Shown here piece by piece: positions 56,445 to 64,000 of a stretch of DNA of 64,000 bases. The position numbers and the translations under genes are program-made. The notes below the pieces were generated by a model. It was not told the DNA's origin, searched no databases, and worked only from the letters and a program-made list of their open reading frames with translations. Each line of letters begins with the position of its first letter. Position 1 is the first letter of the stretch. Origin of the DNA: Paragordius varius. Taxonomy: Eukaryota > Nematomorpha. The stretch is from contig OZ176050.1 in NCBI GenBank assembly GCA_964247055.1, forward strand, positions 1,116,001-1,180,000, read 5' to 3'.

Positions 56445-57150
56445 TATTTTTTATACATTCTCTTAGTAAGACTACATCAAAATATAGAGATAGTTTGACA
56501 AACTCTTTCATATCCGATTTTTACAACGATACTTTAAAAATTAATGTATTAAACTAGTCGCATCAATACTCAAGTTAAACTTTGTCCTTAAAAATCGGAT
56601 ATTGGTCACCGGTGAACAAAATTATTTTTTATACATTCTCTTAGTAAGACTACATCAAAATATAGAGATAGTTTGACAAACTCTTTCATATCCGATTTTT
56701 ACAACGATACTTTAAAAATTATGGTATTAAACCAGTCGCATCAATACCCAAGTTAAACTTTGTCCTTAAAAATCGGATATTGGTCACCGGTGAACAATAT
56801 TATTTTTTATACATTCTCTTAGTAAGACTACATCAAAATATAGAGATAGTTTGACCTCTTTCATATCCGATTTTTACAACATACTTTAAAAATTAATGTA
56901 TAAAACTAGTCGCATCAATACTCAAGTTAAATTTGTCCTTAAAAATGGGATATTGGTCAGCGGTGAAGAAAATAATTTTTTATACATTCTCTTAGTAAGA
57001 CTACATCAAAATATAGAGATAGTTTGACAAACTCTTTCATATCCGATTTTTACAACGATACTTTAAAAATTAATGTATTAAACTAATCGCATCAATACTC
57101 AAGTTAAACTTTGTCCTTAAAAACGGATATTGGTCACCGGTGAACAAAAT
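56445..57150. repeat. 706-bp four-monomer tandem duplication, copy 1
   Basis: TTTGACCTC (56854) and TTAAATTTGTCC (56928) recur at 706 bp. The unit contains the same TACCCAAG, ACAATATTATT, GTCAGCGGTGAAG and AAAAACGGATATT readings found near 37.5-37.9 kb. A left limit at 56445 is supported by a C/T difference at 56444. Confidence 0.87.
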
Positions 57151-57856
57151 TATTTTTTATACATTCTCTTAGTAAGACTACATCAAAATATAGAGATAGT
57201 TTGACAAACTCTTTCATATCCGATTTTTACAACGATACTTTAAAAATTAATGTATTAAACTAGTCGCATCAATACTCAAGTTAAACTTTGTCCTTAAAAA
57301 TCGGATATTGGTCACCGGTGAACAAAATTATTTTTTATACATTCTCTTAGTAAGACTACATCAAAATATAGAGATAGTTTGACAAACTCTTTCATATCCG
57401 ATTTTTACAACGATACTTTAAAAATTATGGTATTAAACCAGTCGCATCAATACCCAAGTTAAACTTTGTCCTTAAAAATCGGATATTGGTCACCGGTGAA
57501 CAATATTATTTTTTATACATTCTCTTAGTAAGACTACATCAAAATATAGAGATAGTTTGACCTCTTTCATATCCGATTTTTACAACATACTTTAAAAATT
57601 AATGTATAAAACTAGTCGCATCAATACTCAAGTTAAATTTGTCCTTAAAAATGGGATATTGGTCAGCGGTGAAGAAAATAATTTTTTATACATTCTCTTA
57701 GTAAGACTACATCAAAATATAGAGATAGTTTGACAAACTCTTTCATATCCGATTTTTACAACGATACTTTAAAAATTAATGTATTAAACTAATCGCATCA
57801 ATACTCAAGTTAAACTTTGTCCTTAAAAACGGATATTGGTCACCGGTGAACAAAAT
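57151..57856. repeat. 706-bp four-monomer tandem duplication, copy 2
   Basis: Head-to-tail repeat of the previous unit (TTTGACCTC at 57560, TTAAATTTGTCC at 57634). One more AAAAACGGATATT monomer follows before the array returns to the D and E types at 58.1 kb. Confidence 0.87.
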
Positions 57857-58442
57857 TATTTTTTATACATTCTCTTAGTAAGACTACATCAAAATATAGA
57901 GATAGTTTGACAAACTCTTTCATATCCGATTTTTACAACGATACTTTAAAAATTAATGTATTAAACTAATCGCATCAATACTCAAGTTAAACTTTGTCCT
58001 TAAAAACGGATATTGGTCACCGGTGAACAAAATTATTTTATATACATTCTCTTAGTAAGACTACATCAAAATATAGAGATAGTTTGACAAACTCTTTCAT
58101 ATCCGATTTTAACAACGATATTTAAAAATTAATGTATATAACTAGTCGTATCAATAAATCGCATCAATACTCAAGTTAAACTTTGTCCTTAAAAATCGGA
58201 TATTGGTCACCGGTGAACAAAATTATTTTTTATACATTTTCTTAGTAGGACTACATCAAAATATAGAGATAGTATGGCAAACTTTTTCATAATCGATTTT
58301 TACAACGATACTTTAAAAATTAATGTATAAAACTAGTTGCATCAATACTCAAGTTAAACTTTGTCCTTAAAAATCGGATATTGGTCACCGGTGAACAAAT
58401 TTTTTTTTATACATTCTCTTAGTAAGACTACATCAAAATATA

Positions 58443-59327
58443 GTAGTTTGATAAACTCTTTCATATCCGATTTTTACAACGATACTATTAAAATTAATGT
58501 ATTAAACTAGTCGCATCAATACTCAAGCTAAACATTGTCCTTAAAAATCGGATATTGGTCACCGGTGAACAAAACTATTTTTTATACATTCTCTTAGTAA
58601 GACTACATCAAAATATAGAGATAGTTTGACAAACTCTTTCATATCCGATTTTTACAACGATACTTTAAAAATTGATGTATTAAACTAGTCGCATCAATAC
58701 TCAAGCTAAACATTGTCCTTAAAAATCGGATATTGGTCACCGGTGACCAAAACTATTTTTTATACATTCTCTTAGTAAGACTACATCAATATATAGAAAT
58801 AGTTTGACAAACTCTTTCATATCCGATTTTTACAACGATACTTTAAAAATTATTAAAACTAGTCGTATCAATACTCAAGTTAAACTTTGCCCTTAAAAAT
58901 CGAATATACCGGTGAACAAAATTATTTTATATACATTCTCTTAGTAAGACTACATCAAAATATAGAGATAGTTTGACAAACTCTTTCATATCCGATTTTT
59001 ACAACGATATTTAAAAATTAATGTATATAACTAGTCGTATCAATAAATCGCATCAATACTCAAGTTAAACTTTGTCCTTAAAAATCGGATATCACGGGTG
59101 AACAAAATTATTTTTTATACATTCTCTTAGTAGGACTACATCAAAATATAGAGATAGTATGGCAAACTTTTTCATAATCGATTTTTACAACGATACTTTA
59201 AAAATTAATGTATAAAACTAGTTGCATCAATACTCAAGTTAAACTTTGTCCTTAAAAATCGGATATTGGTCACCGGTGAACAAAATTTTTTTTATACATT
59301 CTCTTAGTAAGACTACATCAAAATATA
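58443..59327. repeat. Five-monomer HOR A-B-C-D-E, distal copy (885 bp)
   Basis: Same order and same length as the copy at 29801, 28.6 kb upstream. Its D monomer carries a private deletion at GGATATCACGGGTG. The distance shows that this HOR was spread across the array and is not confined to one block. Confidence 0.84.
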
Positions 59328-59525
59328 GTAGTTTGATAAACTCTTTCATATCCGATTTTTACAACGATACTATTAAAATTAATGTATTAAACTAGTCGCA
59401 TCAATACTCAAGCTAAACATTGTCCTTAAAAATCGGATATTGGTCACCGGTGAACAAAACTATTTTTTATACATTCTCTTAGTAAGACTACATCAAAATA
59501 TAGAGATAGTTTGACAAACTCTTTC

Positions 59526-59618
59526 ATATCCGATTTTTACAACGATACTTTAAAAATTAATGTATTAAACTAGTCGCATCAATACTCAAGTTAAACTTTG
59601 TCCTTAAAAATCGGATAT
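59526..59618. repeat. Intra-monomer inverted repeat with central ACTAGT (exemplar)
   Basis: The left arm ATATCCGATTTTTA (59526-59539) is the perfect reverse complement of the right arm TAAAAATCGGATAT (59605-59618). The 65-bp spacer has its midpoint at 59572, and the six-base palindrome ACTAGT (59569-59574) is centred within half a base of it. The same arrangement recurs in most monomers, though many carry ACCAGT instead of ACTAGT or a changed arm such as ATAATCGATT. The arrangement could favour a cruciform or stem-loop, or present two sites for a dimeric DNA-binding protein. Those roles are inference; the symmetry itself is seen directly. Confidence 0.85.
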
Positions 59619-59621
59619 TGG

Positions 59622-59631
59622 TCACCGGTGA
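59622..59631. repeat. TCACCGGTGA palindrome box (exemplar)
   Basis: This 10-bp perfect palindrome starts four bases after the right arm of the larger inverted repeat and is present in most monomers, usually as GGTCACCGGTGAAC. It holds the most GC-rich run of the monomer. Variants seen in the window include GGTCCCCGG, GGTAACCGG, GTCAGCGG, CACAGGTG, CACCGATG and short deletions. It could be a protein-binding box, but it is not the mammalian CENP-B box. Confidence 0.85.
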
Positions 59632-59685
59632 ACAAAATTATTTTTTATACATTCTCTTAGTAAGACTACATCAAAATATAGAGAT

Positions 59686-59698
59686 AGTTTGACAAACT
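59686..59698. repeat. AGTTTGACAAACT odd palindrome (exemplar)
   Basis: Six bases on each side of a central A are perfectly self-complementary. The common variant AGTTTGGCAAACT changes only the centre and keeps both arms. Other subtypes break or shorten the symmetry: AGTATGGCAAACT, AGTTTCCAAACT and AGTTTAACAAAC. The element lies near the end of the monomer, 12 bases before the left arm of the next unit's inverted repeat. Confidence 0.8.
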
Positions 59699-59704
59699 CT
59701 TTCA

Positions 59705-62700
59705 TATCCGATTTTTACAACATACTTTAAAAATTAATGTATAAAACTAGTCGCATCAATACTCAAGTTAAATTTGTCCTTAAAAATGGGATATTGGTCA
59801 GCGGTGAAGAAAATAATTTTTTATACATTCTCTTAGTAAGACTACATCAAAATATAGAGATAGTTTGACAAACTCTTTCATATCCGATTTTTACAACGAT
59901 ACTTTAAAAATTAATGTATTAAACTAATCGCATCAATACTCAAGTTAAACTTTGTCCTTAAAAACGGATATTGGTCACCGGTGAACAAAATTATTTTATA
60001 TACATTCTTTTAGTAAGACTACAACAAAATATAGAGAGAGTTCAAACTCTTTCATATCCGATTTTTACAACGATACTTTAAAAATTAATGTATAAAACTA
60101 GTCGCATCAATACTCAAGCTAAACATTGTCCTTAAAAATCGGATATTGGTCACCGGTGAACAAAATTATTTTTTATACATTCTCTTAGTAAGACTACATC
60201 AAAATATAGAGATAGTTTGACAAACTTTTTCATATCCGATTTTTACAACGATACTTTAAAAATTATGGTATTAAACCAGTCGCATCAATACTCAAGTTAA
60301 ACTTTGTCCTTAAAAATCGGATATTGGTCACCGGTGAACAAAATTATTTTATATACATTCTCTTAGTAAGACTACATCAAAATATAGAGATAGTTTGACA
60401 AACTCTTTCATATCCGATTTTTACAACGATACTTTAAAAATTAATGTATTAAACTAGTCGCATCAATACTCAAGTTAAACTTTATCCTTAAAAATCAGAT
60501 ATTGGTCACCGGTGAACAAAATAATTTTTTATACATTCTCTTAGTAAGACTACATATAAAAATATAGAGATAGTTTGACAAACTCTTTCATATCCGATTT
60601 TTACAACGATACTATAAAAATTAATGTATAAAACTAGGCGTATCAATAAATCGCATCAATACTCAAGTTAAACTTTGTCCTTAAAAATCGGATATTGGTC
60701 ACCGGTGAACAAAATTATTTTTTATACATTCTCTTAGTAAGACTACATCAAAATATAGAAATAGTTTGACAAACTCTTTCATATCCGATTTTTACAACGA
60801 TACTATTAAAATTAATGTATTAAACTATTCGCATCAATACTCAAGCTAAACATTGTCCTTAAAAATCGGATATTGGTCACCGGTGAACAAAACTATTTTT
60901 TATACATTCTCTTAGTAAGACTACATCAAAATATAGAGATAGTTTGACAAACTCTTTCATATCCGATTTTTACAACGATACTTTAAAAATTATGGTATTA
61001 AACCAGTCGCATCAATACTCAAGTTAAACTTTGTCCTTAAAAATCGGATATTGTTCACCGGTGAACAAAATTATTTTTTATACATTCTCTTAGTAAGACT
61101 ACATCAAAATATAGAGATAGTTTGACAAACTCTTTCATATCCGATTTTTACAACGATACTTTAAAAATTATGGTATTAAACTAGTCGCATCAATACTCAA
61201 GTTAAACTTTGTCCTTAAAAATCGGATATTGGTCACCGGTGAACAAAATTATTTTTTATACATTCTCTTAGTAAGACTACATCAAAATATAGAGATAGTT
61301 TGACAAACTCTTTCATATCCGATTTTTACAACGATACTTTAAAAATTATGGTATTAAACTAGTCGCATCAATACTCAAGTTAAACTTTGTCCTTAAAAAT
61401 CGGATATTGGTCACCGGTGAACAAAATTATTTTTTATACATTCTCTTAGCAAGACTACATCAAAATATAGAGATAGTTTGACAAACTCTTTCATATCCGA
61501 TTTTTACAACGATACTTTAAAAATTAATGTATAAAACTAGTCGTATCAATAAATCGCATCAATACTCAAGTTAAACTTTGTCCTTAAAAATCGGATATTG
61601 GTCACCGGTGAACAAAATTATTTTTTATACATTCTCTTAGTAAGACTACATCAAAATATAGAGATAGTTTAACAAACTTTTTCATATCCAATTTTTACAA
61701 CGATACTTTAAAAATTATGGTATTAAACCAGTCGCATCAATACTCAAGTTAAACTTTGTCCTTAAAAATCGGATATTGGTCACCGGTGAACAAAATTATT
61801 TTATATACATTCTTTTAGTAAGACTACAACAAAATATAGAGAGAGTTCAAACTCTTTCATATCCGATTTTTACAACGATACTTTAAAAATTAATGTATAA
61901 AACTAGTCGCATCAATACTCAAGCTAAACATTGTCCTTAAAAATCGGATATTGGTCACCGGTGAACAAAATTATTTTTTATATATTCTCTTAGTAAGACT
62001 ACATCAAAATATAGAGATAGTTTGACAAACTTTTTCATATCCGATTTTTACAACGATACTTTAAAAATTATGGTATTAAACCAGTCGCATCAATACTCAA
62101 GTTAAACTTTGTCCTTAAAAATCGGATATTGGTCACCGGTGAACAAAATTATTTTATATACATTCTCTTAGTAAGACTACATCAAAATATAGAGATAGTT
62201 TGACAAACTCTTTCATATCCGATTTTTACAACGATACTTTAAAAATTAATGTATTAAACTAGTCGCATCAATACTCAAGTTAAACTTTATCCTTAAAAAT
62301 CAGATATTGGTCACCGGTGAACAAAATAATTTTTTATACATTCTCTTAGTAAGACTACATATAAAAATATAGAGATAGTTTGACAAACTCTTTCATATCC
62401 GATTTTTACAACGATACTATAAAAATTAATGTATAAAACTAGGCGTATCAATAAATCGCATCAATACTCAAGTTAAACTTTGTCCTTAAAAATCGGATAT
62501 TGGTCACCGGTGAACAAAATTATTTTTTATACATTCTCTTAGTAGGACTACATCAAAATATAGAGATAGTTTGGCAAACTGTTTCATATCCGATTTTTAC
62601 AACGATACTTTAAAAATTAATGTATAAAACTAGTCGAATCAATACTCAAGTTAAACTTTGTCCTTAAAAATCGGATATTGGTCACCGGTGAACAAAATTA

Positions 62701-64000
62701 TTTTTTATACATTCTCTTAGTAAGACTACATCAAAATATAGAAATAGTTTGACAAACTCTTTCATATCCGATTTTTACAACGATACTATTAAAATTAATG
62801 TATTAAACTATTCGCATCAATACTCAAGCTAAACATTCTCCTCAAAAATCGGATATTGGTCACCGGTGAACAAAACTATTTTTTATACATTCTCTTAGTA
62901 AGACTACATCAAAATATAGAGATAGTTTGACAAACTCTTTCATATCCGATTTTTACAACGATACTTTAAAAATTATGGTATTAAACTAGTCGCATCAATA
63001 CTCAAGTTAAACTTTGTCCTTAAAAATCGGATATTGGTCACCGGTGAACAAAATTATTTTTTATACATTCTCTTAGTAAGACTACATCAAAATATAGAGA
63101 TAGTTTGACAAACTCTTTCATATCCGATTTTTACAACGATACTTTAAAAATTATGGTATTAAACTAGTCGCATCAATACTCAAGTTAAACTTTGTCCTTA
63201 AAAATCGGATATTGGTCACCGGTGAACAAAATTATTTTTTATACATTCTCTTAGCAAGACTACATCAAAATATAGAGATAGTTTGACAAACTCTTTCATA
63301 TCCGATTTTTACAACGATACTTTAAAAATTAATGTATTAAACTAGTCGCATCAATACTCAAGTTAAACTTTGTCCTTAAAAATCGGATATTGGTCACCGG
63401 TGAACAAAATTATTTTTTATACATTCTCTTAGCAAGACTACATCAAAATATAGAGATAGTTTGACAAACTCTTTCATATCCGATTTTTACAACGATACTT
63501 TAAAAATAAATGTATTAAACTAGTCGCATCAATACTCAAGGTAAACATTGTCCTTAATAATCGGATATTGGTCACCGGTGAACAAACTATTTTTTATACA
63601 TTCTCTTTAAGACTACATCAAAATATAGAGATAGTTTGACAAACTCTTTCACATCCGATTTTTACAACGATACTTTAAAAATTAATGTATAAAACTAGTC
63701 GTATCAATAAATCGCATCAATACTCAAGTTAAACTTTGTCCTTAAAAATCGGATATTGGTCACCGGTGAACAAAATTATTTTTTATACATTCTCTTAGTA
63801 GGACTACATCAAAATATAGAGATAGTTTGGCAAACTCTTTCATATCCGATTTTTACAACGATACTTTAAAAATCAATGTATAAAACTAGTCGCATCAATA
63901 CTCAAGTTAAACTTTGTCCTTAAAAATCGGATATTGGTCCCCGGTGAACAAAATTATTTTTTATACATTCTCTTAGTAGGACTACATCAAAATATAGAGA
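59705..64000. repeat. Array block: recurrence of the 37-45 kb monomer order
   Basis: GTCAGCGGTGAAG, AAAAACGG, GAGAGTTCAAACTC and ACATATAAAAATATAG follow in the order seen at 37.6-39.6 kb. CTAGGCG occurs at 60634 and 62439 (1805 bp) and CTATTCGC at 60827 and 62810 (1983 bp), so two versions of a 1.8-2.0 kb unit differ by one TCGAATC-containing monomer. From about 62.3 kb the order follows 43.0-45.5 kb. The window ends inside a monomer. Confidence 0.8.
61051..61068. repeat. 18-bp perfect palindrome variant, second copy
   Basis: The same TTGTTCACCGGTGAACAA reading as at 44123, exactly 16,928 bp downstream. Shared neighbours, such as the CTATTCGCATC variant 220 bp upstream, show that it travelled with a duplicated segment and did not arise twice. 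Confidence 0.9.

Larger units (their letters stand above)
59527..59704. repeat. Reference monomer of the satellite (178 bp)
   Basis: This copy matches my by-eye consensus at every base and is exactly 178 bp between successive TATCCG marks. It contains 29 C and 20 G, so 27.5% G+C with more C than G on the plus strand. It has five CpG sites: in TATCCGAT, ACAACGAT, AGTCGCAT, AATCGGAT and ACCGGT. It is also rich in A or T tracts of four to six bases. Monomer coordinates used elsewhere in this annotation count the T of TATCCG as position 1. No start-to-stop frame of useful length exists in a standard monomer. Confidence 0.93.
1..64000. repeat. 178-bp AT-rich satellite array filling the window
   Basis: The same 178-bp unit recurs head to tail from the first base to the last, about 360 copies in one orientation. 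The string TATCCGATTTTTACAACGAT is a good phase marker, for example at 31, 209 and 387 (178-bp steps). No single-copy DNA, transposon or gene interrupts the array and both ends lie inside it. Monomers vary through substitutions, small indels and a few defined length classes. The unit length is close to one nucleosome plus linker, as in many centromeric satellites, but centromere function is inference only. I do not recognise the family. Because the array is non-coding, the strand is arbitrary. Every stretch of this window without its own entry is ordinary monomers of this array. Confidence 0.98.

Noticed and set aside
59526-59618. Inverted repeat as terminal repeats of a small DNA transposon
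   Set aside because: The arms lie inside the tandem unit, no target-site duplication flanks them, and the same sequence is never found outside the array phase. It is internal dyad symmetry, not a mobile element.
59633-59650. T-rich tract ending TTTTTTATAC as a Pol III terminator or a TATA promoter
   Set aside because: The tract is in nearly every monomer and the DNA is 72% A+T. There are no A- or B-box sequences or other transcription signals to support it. Satellite transcription is possible but cannot be read from this.
59527-59704. Mammalian-type CENP-B box in the monomer
   Set aside because: The essential TTCG....A..CGGG core is not found on either strand. The CCGG palindrome is a different motif. 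Another centromere protein could still bind, but nothing in the sequence shows it.
1-64000. CRISPR array (regular repeats with a palindromic element)
   Set aside because: There are no unique spacers: the entire 178-bp period repeats, and it is far longer than a CRISPR repeat-spacer unit. No cas-like gene is present.
1-64000. Telomeric or simple-sequence repeat, rDNA spacer, or long terminal repeat array
   Set aside because: There is no short telomere-type motif, no rRNA similarity, and no primer-binding site, polypurine tract or coding remnants. The unit is a plain 178-bp satellite.
1-64000. Identification as a known 170-180 bp plant centromere satellite (for example the Arabidopsis 178-bp repeat)
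   Set aside because: Only the length agrees. From memory, the sequence does not resemble that repeat. A database search would be needed to name the family or species.

Overview
The whole 64 kb window is one uninterrupted array of tandemly repeated, AT-rich satellite DNA. I found no protein-coding gene, tRNA, rRNA, transposon or single-copy sequence in it, and the array runs off both ends. The basic unit is 178 bp (about 27.5% G+C, counted on a monomer identical to my hand-made consensus), so the window holds roughly 360 monomers, all in the same orientation. A 178-bp AT-rich monomer in a long, higher-order-organised array points to a eukaryotic nucleus, in centromeric, pericentromeric or other constitutive heterochromatin. 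I do not recognise the family and cannot name the organism. CpG is not depleted (5 CpG per monomer, about 3.3 expected from base composition). That argues weakly against a heavily CpG-methylated germline, as in vertebrates, and is compatible with many invertebrates.

Each monomer carries several dyad symmetries. There is a 14-bp perfect inverted repeat with arms 65 bp apart, whose centre falls on an ACTAGT palindrome. There is a 10-bp palindrome TCACCGGTGA, and a 13-bp odd palindrome AGTTTGACAAACT. Recurrent length variants are a 190/191-bp monomer with a 13-bp internal duplication, a 135-bp internally deleted monomer, shorter types with small deletions, and a 200-bp type with a 22-bp duplication.

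The array is a mosaic of locally amplified higher-order repeats (HORs). 0-14.5 kb: multi-monomer units punctuated by the 135-bp monomer (spacings 2627, 3193, 2651 and 1931 bp), plus a 530-bp trimer duplication. 14.5-28.2 kb: a multi-kilobase segment recurring about 7.6-7.76 kb downstream, a 1469-bp tandem duplication, and a 1.83-2.0 kb duplication. 28.2-29.3 kb: a 523-bp trimer duplication. 29.8-36.7 kb: a five-type HOR (A-B-C-D-E, 885-889 bp) with 2-, 7- and 8-monomer derivatives. 36.0-43.1 kb: a 3558-bp (20-monomer) unit present twice head to tail. 43.1-49.3 kb: another mosaic, with A-E derivatives. 49.3-55.6 kb: 882-bp and 714-bp spaced duplications. 55.6-64 kb: A-E units again, a 706-bp tandem duplication, and a return of the 43-45 kb segment about 18.6-19.3 kb downstream.

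Related blocks often differ by exactly one, two or four whole monomers, which is what unequal exchange or replication slippage in register would leave. The layout is best read as a record of repeated local amplification. Nothing here resembles a multi-gene system. What merits follow-up is the possible centromeric role, the dyad-rich monomer and the HOR history. All alignments were done by eye, so block boundaries are accurate to roughly one monomer unless an exact base is given.
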